From positions 62,001 to 126,000 of the forward strand of contig JAFEBI010000021.1 in assembly GCA_018242725.1 (NCBI GenBank): a stretch of 64,000 nucleotides of DNA. The letters are read 5' to 3'. Origin of the DNA: Nitrospira sp. (GTDB lineage: Bacteria > Nitrospirota > Nitrospiria > Nitrospirales > Nitrospiraceae). Shown piece by piece: positions 47,130 through 56,025 of the stretch. Each line of letters starts with the position of its first letter. The first letter of the stretch is position 1. Below the pieces are notes generated by a model. That model ran no database searches. It worked only from the letters and a program-made list of their open reading frames with translations, and had not been told where the DNA came from. The translations under genes and the position numbers were made by a program.

Positions 47130-48533
47130 TTAATCCTCGATATGATTCTGGCCATCGGACGCGATTACCGGTCTGCTTTTACCGATGCCATATCGTTCGA
47201 GGAGTCGATACAGCGTTCGTCTGCTGATGCCGAGCAAACGTGCCGCTCTCTCTTTATTGCCGTGGGTTGACTCAAGCATCTTCAGGACCTGTTCTTTCTG
47301 CAGAGCCTTCAGGGTCCCGGGAACCATCTCGACGTGATCAGAATGTCCGCCGTCTTTATGAAGTACTTCAGGAGGCATATCGTCGATCGAAAGAACCGCA
47401 TGTTGTGCCAGTGCCACCGCACGCTCAACGACATGTTCCAGCTCTCGCACATTTCCGGGCCAAGAATATTCAACCATCGCTTTCATCACAGTGGATGAAA
47501 AAGACGTGACGGGAACTTCTTTCTGATCGCCGTATCGCGAGAGAAAGAATTCGGCCAGTAATGGAATGTCTTCGGGTCGCTCCCGAAGTGAGGGAAGCAG
47601 GATCGTGACGGTGTTCAAGCGGTAGAGCAAATCCTCACGAAAGCGACCGGTCGCAACAAGGTCGGTGAGATTTCGGCGGGAGGCCGCGATGATCCGTAGA
47701 TCAACCCGTACGGATTCATTGCTTCCTACACGACGGATTTCGCCTTCCTGAAGAACGCGTAATAGTTTGGCTTGTCCGACCGGAGAAAGATCGCCCACCT
47801 CATCTAAAAAGAATGTACCACCGCTTGCTTCTTCAAGCAGTCCTCGCCGCATGGCGTTTGCACCGGTGAATGAACCCTTGATATGTCCGAATAATTCACT
47901 CTCGAGCAACGAATCCGGTATAGCGCTGCAATTAATCGCGACAAACCGATGAGTGGCGCGCGCGCTGTTGTCGTGTACTGCGCGAGCGATCAATTCCTTC
48001 CCGGTTCCGCTCTCGCCGTGAATCAAGACGGCTGTTCGGCTACGAGAAACTCTACCTACCAGTTTGAAGACATCGACCATCTTCTTGCTTTGTCCGATCA
48101 AAGAGACTGTGCGCGTGGGCTCGATGAACGCACGCTGAAACTTATGATTGTCGACAATCAACCGATGGTGCTGGACGGCTCGTCTCATCGTCAGTACAAG
48201 TTCCTCCAAATTCACCGGCTTAGCAATGTAATCGAATGCTCCTTGCTTCATGGTTTGAATTGCTGTGTCGACGGATCCAAACGCCGTTAAGAGTACGACG
48301 GGCATTTCGGGCATGATCTTGCGCAAGGAATCTAAGAGATCGAGTCCTGAAACCGGCTCCATGCGGATGTCGCTCACCACTGCGTCATAGGAAACCGCTT
48401 TCACTTTGAGCAAGGCTTCTGCTCCGTCACAGGCGAGATCGATCTCAAAACCGGCTTGATTGAGGGCTTCAGCCAACATCTCTCGGTTTCGTTGGTCGTC
48501 ATCTACGATAAGAATTGAAGGTGGAGTGCTCAT
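47130..48533 (-). CDS. Sigma-54-dependent response regulator (NtrC/ZraR-like)
   Basis: A 467-residue protein. The receiver (SILIVDDDQRNREMLAEAL, AVVSDIRMEPVSG, DYIAKPVNLEEL) is followed by an AAA+ domain with GESGTGKELIARAVH. The sigma-54 loop GSFTGA, which keeps the essential FTGA core, and TFFLDEVGDLSPVGQAKLLR are present. The C-terminus has a Fis-like helix-turn-helix (NKERAARLLGISRRTLYRLL). Its start overlaps the stop of the upstream kinase as ATGA. This unit is divergent from the orphan RND pump at 51480, whose upstream repeats look like sigma-54 promoters, so that pump is a good candidate target. Confidence 0.94.
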   Translation of the reverse strand: MSTPPSILIVDDDQRNREMLAEALNQAGFEIDLACDGAEALLKVKAVSYDAVVSDIRMEPVSGLDLLDSLRKIMPEMPVVLLTAFGSVDTAIQTMKQGAFDYIAKPVNLEELVLTMRRAVQHHRLIVDNHKFQRAFIEPTRTVSLIGQSKKMVDVFKLVGRVSRSRTAVLIHGESGTGKELIARAVHDNSARATHRFVAINCSAIPDSLLESELFGHIKGSFTGANAMRRGLLEEASGGTFFLDEVGDLSPVGQAKLLRVLQEGEIRRVGSNESVRVDLRIIAASRRNLTDLVATGRFREDLLYRLNTVTILLPSLRERPEDIPLLAEFFLSRYGDQKEVPVTSFSSTVMKAMVEYSWPGNVRELEHVVERAVALAQHAVLSIDDMPPEVLHKDGGHSDHVEMVPGTLKALQKEQVLKMLESTHGNKERAARLLGISRRTLYRLLERYGIGKSRPVIASDGQNHIED

Positions 48534-50188
48534 TGAAGTCTCTGCATCTTCGGATCACGCCAGAGAGGCAGATCAATGGTGAATTCGGTCCCTTGTTCCA
48601 TCTCACTTTTTACGGCGAGACTGCCTCCGCTGTCTGTTACCACACGATGACAAATCGCCAATCCAAGTCCCGTACCTCCTTGTTCGTGTCGCGTCGTAAA
48701 AAACGGCTCGAAGATCTTGGAGATGTGCTCCGGGGGAATACCACAGCCGGTGTCACTGATGGTCAAGCGCACGGTCGTGTCATTTGCATGTGTTCCTTCG
48801 CTCACGATGACTGCTCCTGGAAGTTCCGTACTACGTACGGCGCGAGTCCAGATAGACAATTCTCCACCGGTCAACATCGCTTGCCTCGCATTCGTCACAA
48901 GATTGAACACCAGTCCATGAAGGGCACGAGGATCCCCCGTAATGAGCGGAAGATCGTCCTGCAAATCTGTCTTGACGGTGATCTGTCGTCTTGATAAACC
49001 TGGTAAAAGTAAAGAGAGCACGTCTTGCACTGTGCGATTGAGATTCAACGGAGCTGACCGAAGACGCACACGAGTTTGGTCCAATAACTGTGTGATGATC
49101 GTCACCATCCGGCTTACTTCCGATCGTATGACAGCCAAGTGTCGTTGCCGGCTTGGGGAATCAGCCGCATTCGCAAGCATCTGTAGGTGGCCGGAAAGCG
49201 CATTTAAGGGATTACCGAGCTCATGGGCTACTGTCGCGGATAGCTCACCAAGAGCCGCCAAACGTTGACTGCGTTCAGTGGCCAGTCTCGCCTCCACCAG
49301 CCCGTCGTTCGCCTGTTGCAGTTCCAGAGTTGCCTCCGCGATACGTTTCTGAAGTGTATCGTTGAAATGGCGGATCTCGTTCAGCAGACGGTCTTTCTCC
49401 ACGTCGTCGTCACGTAGGCGATCAAGCATGCGATTGAACTGACAGGCCAATTCTTGAATTTCGGCAGGCCCTGTGACCACGGCGTGACTCGATAGATCAC
49501 CGGCTTCCACTTTTCCCATCGCATACAGGAGTCGATGGACCGGCCGGTGGATCTGAAAACGGATCAACAACCCAAATGCTAGTGAGGTGACGATGACGAC
49601 GCCAATACCGACCACTTTGGTCAGATCACTTTCTCTCTTGAAGAGTTCATCATATTCTTTAACCGAATACAGACCGCGTAACGCACCGATGACCTTCCCG
49701 TCGATGGTAATGGGGGCTGTAATCATCCACGCCCGTTCCAAGGATGTTTCATCGAGTTGCATCAATGATCGACCTGCCTGAACCTCCGTCCACTCCATCG
49801 AATTGAGCGTTCGTGGGGCGTTCGTTGGATCCGTGCTGAACACAAGCTCATTGGAGTCTGGTGCGACTGCAAAAACCGAAAGACGTTGGATGCCAGGTCG
49901 GAGTTGACGAACTTCCTTGCTGAGCTCCTGCAGAACGGCAAGGTTGTCTATTCCGCCTGTCTTACCGATCATGTTGCCGAGAAACTCGGCTATGCGAAGA
50001 AATCCTATTTGCCGGTTGTGGGCCCCTTCTTCATCAACAATCTTGCTCTCAAGAACTCCAATGACGATGATTGACAGTCCAATGAGGAGTGCTCCTGTAA
50101 TTGTAACCAAGGCCATGATGCCATCAAACTTGGACCATCGCCTAAACATCTCACCCTCGCCTGATTCATCGATCTTGTCTAACTTCAT
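48530..50188 (-). CDS. Sensor histidine kinase with periplasmic domain and HAMP
   Basis: About 552 residues from the ATG at 50188; an ATG 13 codons later with GAGG 5 bases upstream is an alternative. A first membrane segment (IMALVTITGALLIGLSIIVI) precedes a periplasmic sensor of about 140 residues (LRPGIQRLSVFAVAPDSNEL onward) of single-Cache-like layout. A second membrane segment, a HAMP domain and a coiled coil follow. The H-box is ATVAHELGNPLNALSGHLQM; the ATPase has NLVTNARQAM, DTGCGIPPEHI and GGTGLGLAICHRVV. It is translationally coupled to the sigma-54 regulator that follows. The ligand is unknown. Confidence 0.92.
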   Translation of the reverse strand: MKLDKIDESGEGEMFRRWSKFDGIMALVTITGALLIGLSIIVIGVLESKIVDEEGAHNRQIGFLRIAEFLGNMIGKTGGIDNLAVLQELSKEVRQLRPGIQRLSVFAVAPDSNELVFSTDPTNAPRTLNSMEWTEVQAGRSLMQLDETSLERAWMITAPITIDGKVIGALRGLYSVKEYDELFKRESDLTKVVGIGVVIVTSLAFGLLIRFQIHRPVHRLLYAMGKVEAGDLSSHAVVTGPAEIQELACQFNRMLDRLRDDDVEKDRLLNEIRHFNDTLQKRIAEATLELQQANDGLVEARLATERSQRLAALGELSATVAHELGNPLNALSGHLQMLANAADSPSRQRHLAVIRSEVSRMVTIITQLLDQTRVRLRSAPLNLNRTVQDVLSLLLPGLSRRQITVKTDLQDDLPLITGDPRALHGLVFNLVTNARQAMLTGGELSIWTRAVRSTELPGAVIVSEGTHANDTTVRLTISDTGCGIPPEHISKIFEPFFTTRHEQGGTGLGLAICHRVVTDSGGSLAVKSEMEQGTEFTIDLPLWRDPKMQRLQ

Positions 50189-50242
50189 TGTACCTATAGA
50201 TTGGTGAGTTTGTACTTGTGTGGTCGTGGCTGAGCAATCCAC

Positions 50243-51364
50243 GGTAGTAAACTCATCCGTGCAGTGTCCTCAGGATGAATGATTGCGCAGCTACGCAGCG
50301 ATTCAGCAGTACGAAGGCAGTGAGTCGTCGGTAGCTTGGTGAGACAATTCTGCTTTGAGCATTTCTCCTCGTGGGGAGGGACGAGGCTCTGGTGATACCT
50401 TGACCCATACAAGTAGGTTGTAATTGAGGCAACTGCATACATTGATCTTCTTCGGTCGATGTCACTCGGAAATGAGGGACGCAGTAATAATTGGCGATGC
50501 ATTTTAGAGAAAATAAAATTCCCGAGATGTCGCCTCAATTGCCTGTCAAAACCTAGTCCTGTTCTCAATAACTGACTCACTGAGCAGTAGAGGTCAGCCT
50601 CAACGCGGGTCTCGGAAGAGAAAGGTCTAGATGCCATAAGGAGACAGTTCTACATCGCCGTCAGACGATAGGGTCATCCATATTTCAGCGTTCAGCAACC
50701 TCATTCACTCGAAACCACCAATTGTGTTCTAGCGGTATTGGCTGTTTGAGTATTCATAAGGGATGCCACAGGATGAAATCTTGTGCGGCATTGCCCTGAT
50801 AATATGGGCTGATCTCAGATGCCCATGAATTGAATAACAATTTCAGAATTAGAGAACCCTCAGTCATGCCACATGATCTTCAGCAATGTGCGTGCCCGCA
50901 CAACCCACACATGTGTGACCTTGGCTTATGACGATGGATAAGCGGGCTTCAGACGGTTGGAGCCAACGGCAGCCGATTCAGGACAGAGCAAGACCAGTAT
51001 GATTTAGGCTCGTTCCCATCAGTATTCGAATTCATCCATGTTTCGGAGAGATGAAATTATCGATGTTTGAGAGCTGTGCTTAGTTCCGTCGTCGGGAGAA
51101 TTGGACAGCACGTTGAGATAAGTCATTCGACAGATAACATCCTACCCAGCCGTAATCGTAGCTCGTATACTTTTGGCGCACGTGTGTAATTCTGGCACAC
51201 GCTCTCTTCTCAGTTGCTGCGCAAGGCCTACATCTTCATCACCATCTTCTTAATTTAATACGGCGAACTTTTCAGGCATACACAGTAGGAATTTTCGTTC
51301 TAGCGCATCATTCGATATCACATTCTGAAGAGAAAGAGGCTCTTATGTCCTAATGAAGCCATTC
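50243..51364. other. Long intergenic region between divergent kinase and RND pump
   Basis: There is no supported gene in 1.1 kb. The minus-strand frame at 50194-50637 overlaps the kinase N-terminus, has no ribosome site and is not protein-like. Regulatory sites for both flanking units are expected, and the promoter repeats lie at its right edge. Confidence 0.5.
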
Positions 51365-51414
51365 TGGCACATCATTGGCACAGGAGTTGTGGCACATCAT
51401 TGGCACAGAAGTTG
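51365..51414 (+). promoter_or_regulatory. Two tandem 25-bp repeats, each with a sigma-54 -24/-12 element
   Basis: TGGCACATCATTGGCA occurs at 51365-51380 and again at 51390-51405, within a 25-bp unit repeated twice with one base difference. It fits the sigma-54 consensus TGGCACRNNNNTTGCW with only the second T of TTGC replaced by G, and GG and GC in exact spacing. The RND start is 65-75 bases downstream. Offset matches (TGGCACAGGAGTTGT, TGGCACAGAAGTTGG) overlap but lose the GC. Confidence 0.7.
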
Positions 51415-51479
51415 GAGCGATGATGAGCAGTATTCTTGGATAGTGAGCCTATTAAAGGTCTTATGGAGGAGCTCCTCAG

Positions 51480-54400
51480 ATGAACAAGCTTGTTCAAGTC
51501 GCCTTGCAAAAACCCTATACGTTCGTCGTGTTGGCCATCCTCATTGTCGTGTTGGGGACAATGGCGGTGTTTGAGGCACCGACAGACGTATTTCCGGTCA
51601 TTCAAATACCCGTCAGCTCCGTTGTCTGGATTTATGACAACTTGATGCCTGCTGATGTCGAGGGGCGCATCACCTATGTCTTCGAGCGTTTCCTGACTCA
51701 AACGGTCGAAGGTATCAAATACATATGGAGTAATTCGCTATTTGGCAACTCCATCATCAATATCTATCTTCAGGACGGCGTCGATTTAGGAGGAAGCGAA
51801 GCCGATATCGCGGCTATCGCGCAAACAAGCGTGAAGGCACTGCCTCCCGATATCAATGCTCCCATGGTCATGCGCTTATTCCCATCACAAGTGCCGGTCG
51901 CGACGTTACAAATCACCTCGGATTCGCACACACCCGCTGAACTCTATAATCTTTGTATCATGCGAATCAGACCACTCTTGGTGACGATACCGGGCGCGAT
52001 TCTTCCACACCCATACGGGGGGCAGGATATGCAGGTCATGATCAACCTCGACCAGCAAAAACTGCTAGCCCGCCACCTTACGCCGGCCGACATTCACCAA
52101 GCACTCGACCAGCAGAATCTCGTTCTACCTGGGGGAGATATCAAGATTAAGGGAATCGATTGGCTTGTCCTGACTAACGCGCAACCATTAAAGATCGAAG
52201 AATTCGACAATATTCCGATCAAGAAGGAAGGCAATGCCTGGATCCATCTGCGAGACGTCAGCGTCACACGTCTTGCCGGGCGGGTGCAGACGAACGCCGT
52301 CCTTGTCGATGGGAAACAGGCTGTGATTATCGTGGTCATGAAGAGCAGCGAAGCATCCACCCTGGAAGTGGTGGACGGAATCAAAGAGATCATTCCGCGT
52401 ATTCAGGAGGTCGTACCGGATGGTGTGAAGGTGAAACTTCTCATCGACGCTTCCGGTTTCGTGAAGCAGGCCATCTCGGATGTTTTACATGAAATGATCG
52501 TCGCGTCTGCGCTGGTTGGTTTCATCGTTCTGGTCATGCTGGGCTCCTGGCGGCCGACAGTGATCGTCCTCACGTCGATCCCGCTCTCAATCCTCTGCTC
52601 ACTCATCGCGCTGCATGCCCTCGGAGAGTCGATTAATATCATGACGTTGGGGGGATTAGCTCTGGCAGTGGGGATTCTCGTCGACAACGCCGCCGTGATG
52701 ATCGAAAACATCGACACCCATCTTGCTGCAGGGCAAGCATTGGAAGAAGCGATCATCGATGCCGCCAATCAGATCATTCTTCCGACGTTCGTTGCCACTC
52801 TTGCCATCACGATAGTCTGGATTCCTATGTTCCATCTGAGCGGAATCTCCGGTTGGGTGTTCCCGCCGATGGCCGAGGCGGTCATCTTTGCCATGATTGC
52901 CTCCTTCATTCTGACATACACGTTGGTGCCCACGATGGCGAAGTATATTCTCAAGGCTCATCATATAACTGGGTCGCATGGGCACGACGGGTCGCTCGAG
53001 TCGGCACGAGGGAGCAGCTTCTTCTCCCGATTCCAGAGAAAATTTCAACAGCACTTCGATCAGTTCCGAGACGGGTATACGGCGCAACTCCAACAAGCCG
53101 TCGCTATTCGCCGCTCGTTCGTCGTCGTTTCTTTAGCCGTGGCGACCGGATCTCTCGTTTTCTTCTACTTCAACGGACGAGAATTTTTTCCGGAAATCAG
53201 GTCTGGAATATTACAGATGCATATGCGTGCACCGCTCGGTACACGCATCGAGGCTGCGGCGCGTATCACGTCACTTGTCGCGAAGGACGTCGAAGGAATG
53301 CTGCCGGATGTCCAAGACATCGTGAGCAATTGTGGAATACCGGTTGGAGCGCATAACCTGGCGTTCATTCCGACGCCGACGGTTGGTACCCAGGATTGCG
53401 ATCTCACGATCTCACTGAAAGATGGGGAAGCTCCGGTGTGGGAGTATCGAGAACTCCTTCGCAAGGGGCTTTCGGAGCGTTATCCGGGCACAGAGTTCAC
53501 GTTTCAACCGGCCGATCTGACCGCGAGGATTCTGAACTTTGGATCTCTCGCCCCCATTGATGTGCAAATTAACGGTCCTGATCTATACGCGAACCATGAG
53601 TTCGCCCGTAAATTGGCGGGGAAGTTCAAGAAGATTCCTGGGGCGAGCGACGTTGTCGTTCAGCAGCCGATGGGGATGCCGACTCTCCTTGCAGAATCCG
53701 ATCGTCAATTCGCACTTGGGATGAACCTGAACCAAACCGATTTTGGCAACAATATGCTCGTGACAACCGCCGGAAGCCAGCAAGTGGATCAGAAGTATTG
53801 GCTTGATCGTGAAACCGGTATGTCCTACCGAATCAATGTCTACACGCCTCAACCACAGCTCACGAGCATTAATGACCTTCTGATTGTTCCGGTGAGTCAT
53901 GAAATGGGTGAATCCGGAGGAGAGATGCGGAATCTTCAGCTCCTCGGCAATCTCGCCAAACTTTCGGTGATGGGCACGCCCGGTGCCGTGACGCACGGAA
54001 ATATCATGCCGCTTATCGATGTCTATGTCTCCGCAGAGGGACGAGACCTCAACTCCGTACTGGAAGAAGTTCAAGAAGTCATTGGAAGTATGGAATCGGA
54101 GACACCACGGGGATCGACCATTGCAATCCAGGGACAAGCAGAAGTGATGCGCGCAGCACTGCGTGAAATGCTCTTCGGACTTCTTGCCGCGGTTGTGCTT
54201 GTATATCTCCTCATCGTTGTGAATTTTCAATCCTGGCTCGATCCCTTCATTATTATCATGGCCATTCCCGGCGCACTGGCGGGCATCGCATTGTCGTTGT
54301 TTTTGACCGATACGAACATTTCTGTTCCGGCCATGATGGGTGCGATTATGACGATGGGTACAGCCACCGCCAATTCCATCCTGCTCGTTTCCTATGCCCG

Positions 54401-54668
54401 CGAGCGGCTTGCCGAACATGGAGATGCCTTGCGGGCAGCCGTAGAGGCAGGAACAGCTCGCATTCGGCCGGTGCTTATGACCGCTGCAGCCATGATTATC
54501 GGCATGCTGCCGATGGCGACGGCAAATTCTCAAAATGCGCCGCTGGGGCGTGCCGTCATGGGCGGGCTCCTGGTCGCCACTCTATTTACTCTGTATTTTG
54601 TGCCGTGCATGTACGCCATAGTCTATGGTCGGCGAATCGGCCGTCATGCGGACCTTGTCAAAGCGTGA
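51480..54668 (+). CDS. RND efflux transporter, orphan pump paralogue
   Basis: A 1062-residue RND protein very close to the one at 14276, starting MNKLVQVALQKPYTFVVLAI; TM4 again contains GGLALAVGILVDNAAVMIENI. It has the full 12-segment plan with two large periplasmic loops, and a slightly longer loop (HHITGSHGHDGSLESARGSS) after TM6. GGAG lies upstream of the ATG. No adaptor or outer-membrane gene is adjacent, so it may borrow those of the first operon. A P-II-like gene follows 0.5 kb downstream. Sigma-54-type repeats precede it, pointing to inducible expression. Confidence 0.94.
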   Translation: MNKLVQVALQKPYTFVVLAILIVVLGTMAVFEAPTDVFPVIQIPVSSVVWIYDNLMPADVEGRITYVFERFLTQTVEGIKYIWSNSLFGNSIINIYLQDGVDLGGSEADIAAIAQTSVKALPPDINAPMVMRLFPSQVPVATLQITSDSHTPAELYNLCIMRIRPLLVTIPGAILPHPYGGQDMQVMINLDQQKLLARHLTPADIHQALDQQNLVLPGGDIKIKGIDWLVLTNAQPLKIEEFDNIPIKKEGNAWIHLRDVSVTRLAGRVQTNAVLVDGKQAVIIVVMKSSEASTLEVVDGIKEIIPRIQEVVPDGVKVKLLIDASGFVKQAISDVLHEMIVASALVGFIVLVMLGSWRPTVIVLTSIPLSILCSLIALHALGESINIMTLGGLALAVGILVDNAAVMIENIDTHLAAGQALEEAIIDAANQIILPTFVATLAITIVWIPMFHLSGISGWVFPPMAEAVIFAMIASFILTYTLVPTMAKYILKAHHITGSHGHDGSLESARGSSFFSRFQRKFQQHFDQFRDGYTAQLQQAVAIRRSFVVVSLAVATGSLVFFYFNGREFFPEIRSGILQMHMRAPLGTRIEAAARITSLVAKDVEGMLPDVQDIVSNCGIPVGAHNLAFIPTPTVGTQDCDLTISLKDGEAPVWEYRELLRKGLSERYPGTEFTFQPADLTARILNFGSLAPIDVQINGPDLYANHEFARKLAGKFKKIPGASDVVVQQPMGMPTLLAESDRQFALGMNLNQTDFGNNMLVTTAGSQQVDQKYWLDRETGMSYRINVYTPQPQLTSINDLLIVPVSHEMGESGGEMRNLQLLGNLAKLSVMGTPGAVTHGNIMPLIDVYVSAEGRDLNSVLEEVQEVIGSMESETPRGSTIAIQGQAEVMRAALREMLFGLLAAVVLVYLLIVVNFQSWLDPFIIIMAIPGALAGIALSLFLTDTNISVPAMMGAIMTMGTATANSILLVSYARERLAEHGDALRAAVEAGTARIRPVLMTAAAMIIGMLPMATANSQNAPLGRAVMGGLLVATLFTLYFVPCMYAIVYGRRIGRHADLVKA

Positions 54669-55174
54669 GCACTCGCATTCATTTCAGTAGCGACTAAAAG
54701 TAGAAGTACGTCGGAGTGACAGGAGCAACTTTTGGGAAAGGCACTATGTAGAAACTCAGCCATATGCCGATGGATATGACGGTGATTATCATATCCCGGA
54801 TCGGCAGTACTTCCGGCAGTCTTGAGGTAGACAGGGCTATTGTCCGTTGCTTGAGTCTACCTCTAAGTCTCGTGTACGGCACGAGCCTTCGACAGGGTGT
54901 CGATTTGGAGAGGCGATGCAAGATCTGGCTGGATTGTACGGTGTAGTGACTCGGGTTGGAGCCTGTCCTTATGGCCACTGCTTCCAAGTCGATTCGACTG
55001 AATGTGGATAAGGCTGCGACGGGGACCATCCCTTTAGAGATATGGATGGCCACACGGGCCAACGTCGGCATGACGTTCCGTTGATTCAGATGCTGAGTCG
55101 TGAACCGTCCATGAAGCGGCCGAGGAAGGTACCTGAGGCAGGAAGTAGATGTAAGTTACGGAAGGGGTGTATCT
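54669..55174. other. Intergenic region with inverted repeats
   Basis: No supported gene. Two inverted repeats are visible: GAGGTAGAC (54824-54832) with GTCTACCTC (54855-54863), and CTCGTG-TACGG-CACGAG (54869-54885). Neither is followed by a T-run, so they are not clear terminators and could be processing or binding sites. Confidence 0.5.
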
Positions 55175-55483
55175 ATGAGAACAGTGATCATTGTAGCCCG
55201 AGACTCCATGTTAAGCGACCTAGAAGCCTTCTTGCAGAAGTCCGGAGTAAGCGAATACACGATAGTCAGTAATGTGATGGGTAAAGACGTTGCGGGTCGA
55301 GTATATGGAACTTTTCTCGATCCCGGAATCAATACCATCATTTGTGCAGTTCTCCCTTCGGACGAAGCCGCGAAAACCGTTTGCGCCTTGAAAATGCTTC
55401 ATGCCGCTCGAACGGAAATGTCACATGATGACAGACCGATACCTCTCAAAGTGTTTTCATTTTCTTGCGAAGAACATGTGTAG
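55175..55483 (+). CDS. P-II-like small regulatory protein, 102 residues
   Basis: Preceded by GGAAGGGGTG. The protein has the same plan as the gene at 27098: TVIIVARDSMLSDLEAFLQK, a glycine loop MGKDVAGRVYGTFLDPG and IICAVLPSDEAAKTVCALKM, ending in RPIPLKVFSF. P-II-like proteins of this type are often encoded beside transporters, and this one follows the orphan RND pump. It is convergent with the DAB operon. Regulation of the pump is plausible but unproven. Confidence 0.75.
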   Translation: MRTVIIVARDSMLSDLEAFLQKSGVSEYTIVSNVMGKDVAGRVYGTFLDPGINTIICAVLPSDEAAKTVCALKMLHAARTEMSHDDRPIPLKVFSFSCEEHV

Positions 55484-55641
55484 CATCATGGTCGAGAGAT
55501 GACCGCCGCTTCGATGGCGGATGATTCTTTCCGGACGAAATTCTCGTTACGGCAAATTGAATCGTAACAGATGCGATGCTTGAATGCGCCGGACAATCGA
55601 TTGCTACGAGTTGATGGCGATTAGGCTGGAGCAGGTGGAAA

Positions 55642-55983
55642 TTATGATTTTCTGTCCTTCTTCCCAAAGTATTCCTGCCGACTGACGGCCACGTCCGCGA
55701 CATACATGAAGCCAGAGTGTCGCTCAAAGAGGGGCTTCAGGCCAGCCAGGATGGGTTCCACCTTTTCCTCCGGAACGACGGTGAGGATCATTTCGAGGCT
55801 TTCTTGCTCGCTGAACATGAAATGCGCTTCCCGCACCCCATGGTGCCCTTTGCCGGAGATATTGCCGATGATCGTATACCCGCTGGCATGCACGCGATCC
55901 AGGAGTTCGGTCACGAACGCGCGATGTTCCCCAGCGACGATCACACGAATTTCTTTCATCGGATGCAAATGTAAGCCGCCCAT
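55642..55983 (-). CDS. P-II-like regulator of the DAB operon
   Basis: A 113-residue protein. The ATG at 55983 lies 8 bases after AAAGGAG; a TTG six codons earlier is not needed. The P-II fold is shown by KEIRVIVAGEHRAFVTELLD, the T-loop region GNISGKGHHGVREAHFMF and LEMILTVVPEEKVEPILAGL. The GKGHHG loop resembles SbtB/CPII-type bicarbonate-linked P-II proteins more than GlnB. It is the last gene of the DAB operon, 42 bases after dabA. It probably senses nucleotides or bicarbonate and tunes DAB activity (inference). Confidence 0.85.
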   Translation of the reverse strand: MGGLHLHPMKEIRVIVAGEHRAFVTELLDRVHASGYTIIGNISGKGHHGVREAHFMFSEQESLEMILTVVPEEKVEPILAGLKPLFERHSGFMYVADVAVSRQEYFGKKDRKS

Positions 55984-56025
55984 CGATCTGCTCCTTTCCA
56001 ATCTCCAATAGATAGGATTATGCCA

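Noticed and set aside
50194-50637. 147-residue minus-strand open frame upstream of the sensor kinase
   Set aside because: It overlaps the probable kinase start region, has no ribosome site, and its composition (many Ser, Arg, His, no motif) looks like non-coding DNA.
51365-51414. CRISPR array
   Set aside because: Only two copies in direct contact without spacers, and the repeats read as sigma-54 promoter elements.
53583-54533. 316-residue minus-strand frame opposite the second RND pump
   Set aside because: Cys/His-rich antisense translation with no start signal; a shadow of the pump.
54821-54885. Intrinsic terminator after the second RND pump
   Set aside because: Two inverted repeats are present, but no T-run follows either and they are more than 150 bases from the stop.
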